Source of the DNA: Cerrena zonata
Lineage: Eukaryota > Basidiomycota > Agaricomycetes > Polyporales > Cerrenaceae
Assembly (NCBI GenBank): GCA_038087015.1
Contig: JASBNA010000069.1
Location: forward strand, 124,001-188,000
Length of the DNA stretch: 64,000 bases
Reading direction: 5' to 3'
A model generated the notes under the pieces. It searched no databases. It saw only the letters and a program-made list of their open reading frames with translations, and was not told where the DNA came from. The translations under genes were made by a program, and so were the position numbers. Numbering within the stretch: the first letter of the stretch is position 1; every line of letters begins with the position of its first letter. Below are positions 30,418 through 40,937 of the stretch, one piece after another.

Positions 30418-32014
30418 TATCAAATCCTAACCTGCGAGAATATCCTGGTATCAAAGTCTTGATGTTTAAACATTTTAAAAATCGTATATCGTTATCAAAA
30501 GGAATGATTTCAAATATATATACTTATAGCAAGTATCATGCTTTATTATGCATGTTCCGTGGAAACTGCATAAAATAGAAAAAAAAAAAAAAAAAAAAAA
30601 AAGAACAGACTTTTGTGTTGATAGAAAACGGAGAACGGGGTTTGAGATAAACCATTCTTACTCTTCAGCCGTTTGAATTGGCAGGGTCTGTCGTCGTATG
30701 CCCCCCTGACTTTTCCTATGAGTACATTAAACTGATCTGGGACTGCCATGCGTGGTTTTGTCAGGAACGCAATATATCACTCAAGGCCCCGCGGGGTTTG
30801 AAAATGAGTAATCTTTAGCCTTGGAGTTTGAAATTTCTGACTCACGGTAGAAAGGAATTTCCACTCAATCGAACTTACGATCTACGAATACTTCAAAAGG
30901 TTAGCTGCAAATAAAAATAGCATCGATCGAAGGATTATGGCGGTTATTGCCGCTTTTGCTGCTGGCAGTGTTGAAAATCTGCTGAGATTAGGTATATCTA
31001 CCCGGAATTAGGCTGTTCTCAAAATGGGTCTTGAGATTCAGACTTCCCGGTAACTACAATTTAATTGATGATACAGATGGGAGTTGAAACTGTAGCACTT
31101 TAACGGACTGTAGAGAGCTCACTGGTAAGTACGAAGTGGTTAGCGACTAATCATTTGCTACACTATATATATGAATACTGCTGAGCTGGATCGAGCTAAT
31201 GGAGAATAGATCTGTAAACCGGCTGGCTTGACCCTCCCCGGTTTGTCTTTTCATCGTAAGTGCTATTTCCGGCCTGCTGCTAAATTTATCGGTCATTACT
31301 TGAAAAAAAGGAATATAGAGGTAATTACCCTTTTAGCCAAAGGGCCGCCGCGAAAATACCACTTGCGGTATTTTTGAAGAGCCTCCGCTGTGTCCTTCTT
31401 GGCCGGGCCCGTAAAGACAGCATGGGTCGATTGACACAGAGAAGAGTTCCAATAGAGACTCCAGACTAAAGCTACACGAGGAAGGCTACACTTTACAACT
31501 GAGAGTGTGCTGAGCTTCCCAACAATTTCATAGGACAAGCCTCGTCGTGAAAAGAATCAATCCTTGGGAAACCGATTATCCTATCTTTCCAACACAGATA
31601 CAACACGTAACCATTGAAAGGAGCGGACTGATTCAAAGATTACAGACACGCAAGCGGCCGGTCGTGTAAGACCACCTGCCCAATCAGGAAAGTACCGCTC
31701 AAAATAATTGCTCGTCGGGCGATTTGCTGTTCTTTTTGTTCCCCCCCCCCTCCTCAAAGAATATAAATATTGGGCCGCTCCCGCTATTTTTGGTTTCTTG
31801 TTAGGGGATTATCTTCATCAAACACTCTTGCAAGCTTCCAGGGTAGTGAAATACATATTTTTTGTTGTCCTGTCTTGATACCACTCCTCTTACGCTTAAG
31901 GTCAAGTGACATTTCATCATAGGTGCTCATTTGTCGGATATATCCTAATTTAGCTATTCGTAAGGAAAAAACGTCAATCCATCAAAATTTGATTTATTGA
32001 GAAATTTTTCCATC
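30418..32014. promoter_or_regulatory. Long shared intergenic region between SSU1 and CDG1
   Basis: A 1.6-kb divergent promoter, unusually long for this window. It holds a 24-base poly-A tract (about 30579-30602), a CCCCGCGGGG palindrome (30787-30796), several CCG/CGG words between 31210 and 31700, and TATAAATAT about 250 bp before CDG1, just after a run of ten C (about 31741-31751). An 80-codon minus frame (31296-31538) has no recognisable content. The size and CCG content would suit zinc-cluster regulation (inference). Confidence 0.5.
31216..31244. promoter_or_regulatory. Inverted AAACCGG-N15-CCGGTTT element
   Basis: A perfect 7-bp inverted repeat with a 15-bp spacer lies in the SSU1-CDG1 promoter. 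Paired CCG/CGG half-sites are how Zn2Cys6 dimers recognise DNA, so this is a candidate site for a sulfur-responsive regulator such as a Zcf2 homologue. No direct evidence of binding. Confidence 0.35.
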
Positions 32015-32809
32015 ATGTTAACTGTGAATCAATCTAACTCTTTTGCTCAACAGAATAATGCCTATGCTGCGTCCTTGATGCGTTCTACTGCTTCCAGTCC
32101 ATCTCCTCATTCTGTTTGCAAATGTGGAGCAATGCATCCTTCAGAAAGTATTGATAGAACTAAACCTCAACCGGAAACTAAGGTAGAATTAGAAGATGAA
32201 ATCCCAAATAATAAATTTGGTAGATTGATTGAAGATTTGAAGAAAATCTTAGGTCCAGATAAAGGTCTTTCATCTGAGGATATTGATGTTGAAAAAATCA
32301 AAGAAATGATGGAACTGTATGAATCTGATGAACTGGAATGGGGGAAATATGCATTAAATGACCCATCTCGTAGTTATACTAGAAATGGAGTCATTGACTT
32401 AAATGGCAATGCTAATCTACTTATCTTGGTTTGGAATCCAACAAAGTCAAGTGCCATTCATGATCACGCAAATGCTCATTGCTGTATGAAGATTTTAAAA
32501 GGTACTTTGAAAGAGTCCCTTTATGATTTCCCAGAGAAAGTCGGTAATGAACTCGTCCCTAAAAAGGAAACCCTTCTTCATCGCGAAGACGTTGGTTATA
32601 TCAGTGATGATATCGGATTGCATAAAATTTCAAATCCTTTAGATAATGAAGTATCTGTTTCTCTCCATTTATATACTCCTCCGTATGCTTCTTTATATGG
32701 ATGCTCCATGTATGAAGCTGGTAATGGTAAAAGACATCACGTCGATATGAGTAAATATTACAGTTATCAGGGAAAATTAATCAATCCAAAGGATAGCTCC
32801 GCTTGTTAA
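32015..32809 (+). CDS. CDG1: Cysteine dioxygenase
   Basis: Non-heme iron enzyme that oxidises cysteine to cysteine sulfinate, the first step toward sulfite and taurine. From the ATG at 32015 the product has 264 residues in a cupin fold. Iron ligands are H149, H151 and H203, with the same spacing as H86, H88 and H140 of the human enzyme. C156 and Y220 fall exactly where the Cys-Tyr cofactor pair (C93-Y157) lies. A 70-residue N-terminal extension includes a CKCGAMHP motif not found in animal enzymes, possibly metal- or redox-related (inference). Divergent from SSU1, so the pair forms a two-gene cysteine-detoxification unit. An in-frame TTG six codons upstream is less likely. Confidence 0.93.
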   Translation: MLTVNQSNSFAQQNNAYAASLMRSTASSPSPHSVCKCGAMHPSESIDRTKPQPETKVELEDEIPNNKFGRLIEDLKKILGPDKGLSSEDIDVEKIKEMMELYESDELEWGKYALNDPSRSYTRNGVIDLNGNANLLILVWNPTKSSAIHDHANAHCCMKILKGTLKESLYDFPEKVGNELVPKKETLLHREDVGYISDDIGLHKISNPLDNEVSVSLHLYTPPYASLYGCSMYEAGNGKRHHVDMSKYYSYQGKLINPKDSSAC

Positions 32810-33267
32810 TTTCCTTTTTTTGCATCTTTGGTTTATTAATATCATTTTTAACCATCTAGTTTTCTTTCTTTCTTTTTTTATATTTTGCTTCTCTTTGATT
32901 CGCTTTGCTTCTCTGGTTTTTATGGCTTTTATGGTTTACTTATATCTTCAATTCTACATTCATTCACTATCTACTTGTAGTCACTCATTTGTATTCGAAT
33001 ATTGGGTGTACGGAGCTCTGTATCCATCTCAATGTACGACATTCCAAAAATTCTCATTTGGTCGATAACGACCTGCTTCTCGATTTGTCGGTAATCTCGT
33101 ACTAGAATTACAATCATATCAAGGGAATATAGACCTAGAAACTTCAAGAATAGATTACATTGACTTCTTTTGTGTTTCGGTTATCTCTTGATTTATCCTT
33201 AAGGTCTTCCACTTAGCAGATAAAAGATCTGCTGTGAATAGTTTTATCCCCACTTCAATTTTGGATA
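32810..33267. other. Intergenic region, T-rich; nothing specific seen
   Basis: 3' flank of CDG1 and promoter of KOG1. Short T-rich frames here encode only hydrophobic low-complexity peptides and are not called. Confidence 0.55.
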
Positions 33268-36200
33268 ATGTCTAATCAACAGATGGTTTATTATGGCCCT
33301 CAGCCATTAAAACCCCTAAATGATAAGATGAGACATGGCTTTGAGAAAGAGTATAATTCTGAAAACTTTTTAACTTTACTTACAAATACTTTTTATATTT
33401 ATTTTGATGATAAACGACATAATACTAATGGTAATCCGATTTCTGAAAAAATTAAACAATCCCCTGAATATTATAGAAATTATCAACCGATAACTGATTG
33501 GAAAATTATGCGTGAAAGGCAAAAGACTATAAGTGCTGTATTGGTACTATGTTTAAATCTTGGAGTCGATCCACCAGATATCATGAAAACTTATCCCTGT
33601 GCCAAATATGAAGCATGGTGTGATTCGTCTGCTTATTCCGATACAAAGAAAGCTATAGAAGCAATCGGTAAAAACTTGCAGTCTCAATATGAAACTTTAT
33701 CTTTAAGAACAAGATACAAACAATCTCTTGATCCTTGCGTTGAAGATGTAAAAAGATTTTGCAATACCTTAAGAAGAAGTGCTAAAGAAGAAAGAATTTT
33801 ATTTCATTATAATGGTCATGGTGTTCCTCAACCTACTACTAGTGGTGAAATTTGGGTTTTCAATCGAGGTTATACCCAATACATCCCCATTTCTTTATAT
33901 GACTTACAAACTTGGTTGGGGGCTCCAGTTATCTTTGTTTATGACTGTAATAGTGCAGGTAATATAGTTCATAACTTTAAAAAGTTTGTTCAAAAAAGAA
34001 TAGACGATGATAATGATGGTAACCATGACATGAGTGCCCCTTCTCCAACTTCTGCATACTTAGATTCTATCCAATTGGCTGCTTGTAAAAGTGACGAACT
34101 TTTACCCATGAGTCCTGATTTACCTGCTGACTTATTCACCTGTTGCTTAACTTGCCCAATTGATATCAGTGTAAAATGGCTTATCATGCAATCTCCTTTA
34201 AAAAAAAATTACTATAATATGCTTCCAAAAAATTCAATTGGTAATGTAATAATACCCGGTAAATTAACTGATAGAAGAACTCCATTAGGTGAATTGAATT
34301 GGATCTTCACCGCAATAACTGATACTATTGCCTGGACTTCTTTATCGAGACCAATATTCAAAAGATTATTCAGACAAGATTTGATGGTTGCTGCATTATT
34401 CAGAAATTTCTTATTAGCCAAAAGAATCATGCCCCATTTAAACTGTAACCCTATCAGTGATCCTCCATTGCCCGAGTTAGTAAGATTCCATCCAATGTGG
34501 GATTCTTGGGACTTAGCAATAGATCAGGTCTTTGCTCAGTTGATAAGAAATAAGAATCCTAGTCCTACTGAAGATAATGCATTAAGCAATTACAAAAACA
34601 TGGCAGCTACTCCCCAAGCTTCTACCACTAAATTAAACGGCATCAATACAACTTCGAATAATACTTCTTCCTATTTAAGTAACGGTGCTAAACCAAGTGC
34701 TCCTTTGACCACACCGAATGGAACACAAGCAATACCCCCTCAATTAGGAGGACCAAGACCTCTGATTGCACCGCCACTAAATCAGAACTTAACTAATTAT
34801 CAACACTCTACATTCTTCGAACAGCAATTAACGGCTTTTGAGATTTGGCTTAAATACGCAGGGCCATCTACTAAAGATGCCCCAGAACAGTTGCCAATAG
34901 TATTACAAGTTTTATTGTCTCAAGTGCATCGTTTGAGAGCCTTAATCTTATTATCCAAGTTTTTAGACTTAGGTCCGTGGGCTGTATATCTTTCATTATC
35001 AATTGGTATTTTTCCTTATGTTTTGAAGTTGTTATTAAGTCCAGCTCAAGAATTAAAGCCCGTGCTTATTTTCATTTGGGCTAGAATCATGGCCATCGAC
35101 TATAAGAGCACTCAACAAGAATTATGTAAAGATAAGGGGTATAATTATTTCTATTTAATTTTCAATTCCAACCCTTCAAACCAAATTGGTGCTCCTGGGG
35201 CCCCAGGTAGTATTAGTGGAAGTAATGCAGCCAATATCTTGATAAATGATGATCATAAAGCCATGAGTGCATTTATACTAACTCTTTTCATTAAAGATTT
35301 CAAAAGTGGTCAAAGATTATGTTTTTCAATTGAACTAATTAATAATTGTCTTAAATTTTTGGCAACTAGTGAGAATCCTTTATTACGTCAATGGTGCTCA
35401 TTGTTATTATCACAACTATGGTATAAGTATCCTGATGGTAGATGGATTATCTATAAAGATGGTTACTTAAGTACATTTTTAACTTTGGTGAATGATCCTA
35501 TTCCAGAAGTTAGAACTTCAATTATTTTGGCTATGACCAACTTTTTGAGTGATCCTAGTGATCCGCAAGCACAACCACAAGGTCAAGGCCAAGGTCAACC
35601 TCAACAACAGCCACAAAGAACTCAATCATCTAACATTAATGCTGAGCTACGTAAAGATGAATTGAAACAGCAGGATTTGAAATTAGCTAATGTCATTTTA
35701 AGTTTGTTGGGAGATGGGTCATCAATGGTAAGAAAAGAGATTGTATACTTCATTAATAGATTTGTCAAGGTTTATACCAAGTTTTTCTTGGTTGTTGCAT
35801 TTAATCAACTTGAGGAGGAAATTGTTTTGATTGACAATGCTAATTACTTGCATGAATTCAGAAAGAATTCCCCAGCCTACTGTTCGATTTTCAGTTCAAT
35901 TTGGAAAGCTCTTTTGATTTTATCTGAAGACCCTCATTTAGAAGTGAAGCAATTAGCAGAAACCTTGATTGATTTTATAATGTTAAAATTGAATCAAAGT
36001 GAATTATCACCGTTAGTCAAAGAAATGCAGGATTATCTTTTAAGTAAATCGACCATAACCATTGGAGAGAATTTTAAGCAGCCAATAATCAATAGACCAT
36101 TAGGTAATATACGTAATGGTACTGAACCGACGAAAAGACAAGTTTCTGGTGGTGCGGTTATGAATAGAAAGAATAATTTACTTATTGATGGAACCTCAAT

Positions 36201-37731
36201 GAAGACTAGATCAGCATCTACCAATAATTTGAATGCTTTATACCAAAAGCAATTAAATGGACGCGGTAACGAAGACAATTCAGATGCAGAATCGATATCT
36301 TCCAAGATTAAGAACATGTCAATCTCAAAGTTATTCAAAAGTTTCCAAATTAACGAAGAACATGACTTGAAGAATTTTACTCGTATATTACAGTCAGGAC
36401 CAACACCAAGTACATACGGTGCTGAATTCAAGCCAAAGACTCCTCGTTTTGTTCCTCGAGACTTGACTGCTGATATTGAATTAAAAGATGAATCCGGGTT
36501 TTTCGAGTATAGTTGTGAATATTTTCAAGAACCTCAAATGTCAAAAAATGAAATTGATGAGCCAGGTTCAAAAGAGTATATTAAACGGTTATGGAGACGT
36601 AACAGAAATGAACAAATAATTCAAGAAACTCAACCCCAGAAGAAATTGGCGGTTAGAGGTGATTGGAATCGAAACGCTCCTATCACTTTGAATAACAAAT
36701 CTCAACCAAAATTAATTAAGTTTACCCAATTTGAAAAAATCTTGGTTGCAAGTGATGAAAAAGATACTGTGTCCGTGTGGGATTGGGAAGTTGGTAAGAT
36801 TGTTAAGAAATTTTCTAACGGGAATCCATTTGGTTCTAAGATAACTGATATGAAGTTTTTAAATGAAGATGATTTACCTCTTTTGTTGACTGGTTCATCA
36901 GATGGGGTTATCAAAATTTATAAGAAATTTCATACTGAAAATGAAGAAGGAGAAGAAGAAAAAAATTGTGAACTTATTGCGTCTTGGAGAGCATTAACTG
37001 ATTTACTATTAACGTCCAAAAGTTCTGGTTTAATTTCTGAATGGCAACAATCAAGAGGGTCTCTTCTAGTGAGTGGTGATGTCAAAATAATTAGAGTTTG
37101 GGATGCTCCTCGTGAGTTATGTTTAGTTGATATTCCTGCTCGTTCTACCTCATCCATTACATCCTTGACCTCCGATCAAGTTGCTGGTAACATCTTTGTT
37201 GCTGGATTTGACGATGGAAGTTTAAGAGTATATGATCGTCGTATGGACTCAAGAGACTCGATGGTTAAAGCTTGGCCAAAATCCCGTGCCACTTATTTAT
37301 CGTCTAACCCAGTGCTGAAGGCTTCTATCGGTCGTGGTTCCATAAGAAATATCCATATGCAAAGAGGGGGATTTAGAGAATTAGTGAGTGGGTCTTCGGA
37401 TGGTTTCATCAATCTTTGGGACGTAAGATTGGACGAACCGGTAGTTTCATTCGACAATTCGCCAGAAAAATCAATCAGAAGTATTGATGTTCATGAACAT
37501 GCTCCTATCATTACCACCGGTTCCAAAAACGTGAATATCTGGACCACTTCTGGTGATTTAATCTCCACCTTACGTAAACCTCACGAAAACTACTTGAGTA
37601 ATAGAACCTCCAATTATTTATCCAGCACTTCCTTCCATCCCCATAGAATGATGGTGGCCACCAACTACAATCAAGATTCAAGCATCAACGTTTATAATTG
37701 CAGTGATATCATTCTGGAATACTTGCAATAA
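33268..37731 (+). CDS. KOG1: TORC1 subunit Kog1 (Raptor)
   Basis: Scaffold of TOR complex 1 that presents substrates to Tor kinase at the vacuole. The 1,487-residue product has the N-terminal Raptor (RNC, caspase-like) domain from about 90 to 250 with HYNGHGVPQPT and FVYDCNSAGNI. HEAT/armadillo repeats follow (about 500-900: LDLGPWAVYLSLSIGIFPYVLKLL, LRQWCSLLLSQLWYKYPDGRW). Seven WD40-type blades occupy about 1130-1487 (VSVWDWEVGK, IRVWDAPREL, GSSDGFINLWDVR). A Pro/Thr/Asn-rich linker (about 425-510) and a Gln/Gly/Pro repeat (about 770-785) are disordered inserts. Complete and undamaged over 4.4 kb. Confidence 0.96.
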   Translation: MSNQQMVYYGPQPLKPLNDKMRHGFEKEYNSENFLTLLTNTFYIYFDDKRHNTNGNPISEKIKQSPEYYRNYQPITDWKIMRERQKTISAVLVLCLNLGVDPPDIMKTYPCAKYEAWCDSSAYSDTKKAIEAIGKNLQSQYETLSLRTRYKQSLDPCVEDVKRFCNTLRRSAKEERILFHYNGHGVPQPTTSGEIWVFNRGYTQYIPISLYDLQTWLGAPVIFVYDCNSAGNIVHNFKKFVQKRIDDDNDGNHDMSAPSPTSAYLDSIQLAACKSDELLPMSPDLPADLFTCCLTCPIDISVKWLIMQSPLKKNYYNMLPKNSIGNVIIPGKLTDRRTPLGELNWIFTAITDTIAWTSLSRPIFKRLFRQDLMVAALFRNFLLAKRIMPHLNCNPISDPPLPELVRFHPMWDSWDLAIDQVFAQLIRNKNPSPTEDNALSNYKNMAATPQASTTKLNGINTTSNNTSSYLSNGAKPSAPLTTPNGTQAIPPQLGGPRPLIAPPLNQNLTNYQHSTFFEQQLTAFEIWLKYAGPSTKDAPEQLPIVLQVLLSQVHRLRALILLSKFLDLGPWAVYLSLSIGIFPYVLKLLLSPAQELKPVLIFIWARIMAIDYKSTQQELCKDKGYNYFYLIFNSNPSNQIGAPGAPGSISGSNAANILINDDHKAMSAFILTLFIKDFKSGQRLCFSIELINNCLKFLATSENPLLRQWCSLLLSQLWYKYPDGRWIIYKDGYLSTFLTLVNDPIPEVRTSIILAMTNFLSDPSDPQAQPQGQGQGQPQQQPQRTQSSNINAELRKDELKQQDLKLANVILSLLGDGSSMVRKEIVYFINRFVKVYTKFFLVVAFNQLEEEIVLIDNANYLHEFRKNSPAYCSIFSSIWKALLILSEDPHLEVKQLAETLIDFIMLKLNQSELSPLVKEMQDYLLSKSTITIGENFKQPIINRPLGNIRNGTEPTKRQVSGGAVMNRKNNLLIDGTSMKTRSASTNNLNALYQKQLNGRGNEDNSDAESISSKIKNMSISKLFKSFQINEEHDLKNFTRILQSGPTPSTYGAEFKPKTPRFVPRDLTADIELKDESGFFEYSCEYFQEPQMSKNEIDEPGSKEYIKRLWRRNRNEQIIQETQPQKKLAVRGDWNRNAPITLNNKSQPKLIKFTQFEKILVASDEKDTVSVWDWEVGKIVKKFSNGNPFGSKITDMKFLNEDDLPLLLTGSSDGVIKIYKKFHTENEEGEEEKNCELIASWRALTDLLLTSKSSGLISEWQQSRGSLLVSGDVKIIRVWDAPRELCLVDIPARSTSSITSLTSDQVAGNIFVAGFDDGSLRVYDRRMDSRDSMVKAWPKSRATYLSSNPVLKASIGRGSIRNIHMQRGGFRELVSGSSDGFINLWDVRLDEPVVSFDNSPEKSIRSIDVHEHAPIITTGSKNVNIWTTSGDLISTLRKPHENYLSNRTSNYLSSTSFHPHRMMVATNYNQDSSINVYNCSDIILEYLQ

Positions 37732-38134
37732 GTAATTTATTAATCTATAGCATGTCGACATTGTATCCAATAATATATACAATTTATACATTAAATACAA
37801 TAATATAATCAATAATATATACATGTATAACATCGCTATCGCTAACCATTTTGTTTTCGCAGCCTCCTATAGATTTGTGTGTCTCGTTAAAACCGTCATC
37901 GGAGAGCACACTTTTGCGGAAGCAAAAAAACGCTGCTAAACCATCGATCAACCCACGCTGGCACTGTATACAGGCAATGACTTTGCTGGAACCCTAACAA
38001 AACAAAAAAAAAAGAAGTAATAAAAAAAAGAAGAAAAAGACAGTTAAGGCGAATGACAAACCTCTACCTCTGATTCTTTTAGTTAGAGATAATAGCCTTG
38101 AGTCAGTATAGTGAATAGTGTTTAGAATAGCGAG
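37732..38134. other. Intergenic region; nothing specific seen
   Basis: A+T-rich 3' flank of KOG1 with an (AATATATAC)-like stretch at about 37769-37825, then an A-rich promoter for MTM1 (A-runs at 38005-38040). Confidence 0.5.
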
Positions 38135-39457
38135 ATGTCCATGTCTTCTGAACTAGCGGCGGGTATCGAAGATAACGATCTTCATTTTGGTGATCGTACC
38201 GTGAGACCAACTGCAAAGAACAATAAGTCCAACATTGAAGGAAGTGCTGAAGAGATCACTACGATGCAGAGAATGATCAGTGCTTCACTGGGATCGTTTC
38301 TCACGTCATTGGTGGTGACGCCTTTTGACGTGGTTAGAATCCGTATACAACAGCAAGAAATACTACCTTCCGATAAGGTTTGTTGTAATGCAAAGGCCAA
38401 TAATGTATTGCCAGATGGGAACGGCAGAAACACTCTTGCTAAGATCTCGGCATCTAAAGCTTTAGATATGGGGGAAGCCGCAAAGTTGAGTATACCAAGA
38501 GTTCCATCTTCATCAGCACCAGCAGCTGCAAATGCCATTGCAGCCTCGGGTAATCCACTCCAAGCATTAGCTGCTGACTCTCCTGAACTTTTTTGGATAA
38601 ACGGAGGATACTGTCAATCAGCGGAGAATTGTTCTCGTATCAATTCGACTTTCCAAGGATTTGTTAATATAAGTAGAAATGAAGGATTAGTGACTTTATG
38701 GCGGGGGCTTTCCCTTACTTTATTCATGGCCATTCCGTCAAATATCATTTATTTCACTGGTTACGAATACATCCGTGATCACTCACCTATAGCATACCAT
38801 CCTCTCAATCCACTATTATGTGGTGCTTTTGCAAGAATAATGGCGGCCACGTTTGTCTCGCCAATTGAATTGATTAAAACAAGATTACAATCAATTCCTT
38901 CTGACTTGAAAGATGGATCGAGTAATTCAAAGATTTTGAAAACTTTGCTTCATGATTCCTATAAACTTGTTAACCAACGCGGTATCGGAACTCTTTTCAC
39001 CGGGTTAAAGATCACATTGTGGAGAGACGTTCCATTCTCGGGAATATACTGGTCTTGTTATGAGTTCATTAAAGAGAGATTGAGTTTAGCATTACAAGTT
39101 GATTTTAATAATGAAAAAATTAAATCACAAAATGAAGATTGGAAAGTTTTTGCAACAAGTTTCTTGTCTGGTTCAACTTCTGGTGCCATTGCTGCATTAT
39201 TTACTAATCCTTTCGATGTAGGGAAAACAAGATTACAAATCACCACCCAGGAAGCTCATTCAAAAGGTGAAAAATTGAAAAGACCTTCTATGTTTAGATT
39301 TCTTTACAAGATTTATCGAAATGAAGGTATTGGTGCTTTATACTCCGGGTTTGGTCCTCGTTTAATGAAAATTGCTCCATCTTGTGCTATTATGATTTCT
39401 TCGTATGAAATTGGGAAAAAATTCTTCAAAAATGGTAATACTGAAGCTAGTCAATAA
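38135..39457 (+). CDS. MTM1: Mitochondrial carrier Mtm1 (SLC25A39/40 type)
   Basis: Inner-membrane carrier needed for manganese loading of Sod2 and linked to glutathione/iron homeostasis (SLC25A39/40 import glutathione). The 440-residue product has three Solcar repeats with signatures TPFDVVRIRIQ, SPIELIKTRLQ and NPFDVGKTRLQ. After the first signature lies a long loop carrying C-C and the C-x4-C motif CQSAENC, typical of this subgroup and proposed to bind Fe-S. The Ala/Ser-rich part of this loop (about 75-150) is longer than in S. cerevisiae Mtm1 (366 residues in total). Confidence 0.9.
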   Translation: MSMSSELAAGIEDNDLHFGDRTVRPTAKNNKSNIEGSAEEITTMQRMISASLGSFLTSLVVTPFDVVRIRIQQQEILPSDKVCCNAKANNVLPDGNGRNTLAKISASKALDMGEAAKLSIPRVPSSSAPAAANAIAASGNPLQALAADSPELFWINGGYCQSAENCSRINSTFQGFVNISRNEGLVTLWRGLSLTLFMAIPSNIIYFTGYEYIRDHSPIAYHPLNPLLCGAFARIMAATFVSPIELIKTRLQSIPSDLKDGSSNSKILKTLLHDSYKLVNQRGIGTLFTGLKITLWRDVPFSGIYWSCYEFIKERLSLALQVDFNNEKIKSQNEDWKVFATSFLSGSTSGAIAALFTNPFDVGKTRLQITTQEAHSKGEKLKRPSMFRFLYKIYRNEGIGALYSGFGPRLMKIAPSCAIMISSYEIGKKFFKNGNTEASQ

Positions 39458-39680
39458 AATTGCATTTTACTTGGTCATTTGATTAAGTCCATTGACGAAA
39501 TTATTAAAACAAAAAGCATAAAGGGTAAATCCTCTTGTACATAATTTATAGAGTCTATAGAGCTCGTCGCATTACATAAATATAAAATACGTAAATATTA
39601 AATGATTATAACGACAAGTCTACTTGTTTTCTTTTCTTTTTTTTTTTTATCTTTCAGTATTATAAATATATATATCCTAT

Positions 39681-40937
39681 CTAATTCCATTCACCGCTGT
39701 GAAGAACACCAGGCTCTTTGAAAAAACCCTGATTGAAAAGTTCATTTTCAAACTCACCAATTTCATCCCGTGAAGTTTGTTGAGGTTGGGCCGATTGGTT
39801 ATTTGTAGGAGCTAATTTTTGCCTTCCAAGGTATTCTTTATTAGGAGTATAACTAATTTTATCATTGTCAACCATTTTAATTGGTTGAGCTTGATTATCA
39901 TTAGCAGAATTCTTTTTTAAAATATTTTTAACTTCGGCCGTCATGAAATTAGATGACGATGAAGGAGCAGAAAGAGGACGTTCACGTCTATTATTGTAAA
40001 CTTTGACTCCCGATCCAGGTTCTCGAGAGTTAGATTTCTCGTTAACTGGGAATTCACAGTTTATTAACTTCCCATAAAACTGGGAACATGCGTTATAATT
40101 TTTAATCGAAGTTGTATGTAAAGCAGTAATATATTCTAAAAATGCTTCTCTTAAACTTTCTGAAATTGATCTTACTAATTGCAATTCGACAACTTCTAAA
40201 TTATATATATTTGCTTCCAATTTTTCCCTAAGTAATGCTGTCACGGTTGCATTATGACCATATTTAACTTCAGAATCTTTAATTTGTTTTAAGATTTTGG
40301 TTTGTTCATTGATTAATTCTCGTTGTTTTTTCTCTCTAGCATGAACACTTAACAAATGATTCTTCAATTGGGATAATTTTGTAAGAGTTGCTTGGTCACC
40401 GGTTTTTTGACGTGATAAGAGTTCAGTGAAATCTTTAACCATACTTGAACTTTCAGTATTTGGAATCAGCAGAGTCCAATTTCTAAAATCTTTTATAAGA
40501 TCTTCTCTTGCAGCCATTGACTTTTGCTCTGCTTTAAGTACTTTTGTAACTTTACTTTCTAAAGTTGAAGCCAATACCCCATTTTGGATTGGGAAAAGAT
40601 TTTTGATTTTATCTTCATCAGAATCATTAGTTGACAATTTACTAGTATCTGAATTAACAAAATGGGGAATATTAAAAGACATTTTATCCAATACTTTGAA
40701 AAATGCGGTGACTGGTCTTATTTCCATCGAAGAAACTCTGTTCTCGTTTGCAGGAGCAGTCACTGATGGGAAACTTGAAATTGTCGATGACAACTTTGGC
40801 AAAATAGACCTTGATGTAGAATCAGTTTCAGTAGTAGTACTAGAATTTGTTAGATTTTGAATCTCTTTTAAAGGATTGTCACCATCTCTCAAATCCGAGA
40901 GCCTGTAAACTGGATGGGGCCTCCCCGTATTAAACAT
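39681..40937 (-). CDS. Divergent Pil1/Lsp1-like (eisosome BAR-domain) protein
   Basis: Predicted 418-residue protein with a helical central domain (about 110-290) patterned like Pil1/Lsp1: a short helix 'VTKVLKAEQKSMAAREDLIKDFRNW', a long coiled helix, then 'REKLEANIYNLEVVELQLVRS' and 'SLREAFLEYITAL...YGKLI', which lines up with Pil1's '(V/L)EQELVRAEAES' and 'K(L/M)R.AF..' region. Flanks are Ser/Thr-rich and disordered. It lacks the strongly conserved Pil1 N-terminus, so it is a distant family member rather than Pil1 or Lsp1 themselves; S. pombe Meu14 is a comparable divergent relative. Membrane-curving role is inference. Confidence 0.55.
   Translation of the reverse strand: MFNTGRPHPVYRLSDLRDGDNPLKEIQNLTNSSTTTETDSTSRSILPKLSSTISSFPSVTAPANENRVSSMEIRPVTAFFKVLDKMSFNIPHFVNSDTSKLSTNDSDEDKIKNLFPIQNGVLASTLESKVTKVLKAEQKSMAAREDLIKDFRNWTLLIPNTESSSMVKDFTELLSRQKTGDQATLTKLSQLKNHLLSVHAREKKQRELINEQTKILKQIKDSEVKYGHNATVTALLREKLEANIYNLEVVELQLVRSISESLREAFLEYITALHTTSIKNYNACSQFYGKLINCEFPVNEKSNSREPGSGVKVYNNRRERPLSAPSSSSNFMTAEVKNILKKNSANDNQAQPIKMVDNDKISYTPNKEYLGRQKLAPTNNQSAQPQQTSRDEIGEFENELFNQGFFKEPGVLHSGEWN

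Noticed and set aside
31296..31538. 80-codon minus-strand gene in the SSU1-CDG1 gap
   Set aside because: No recognisable domain; more likely chance in a longer, G+C-richer regulatory region.
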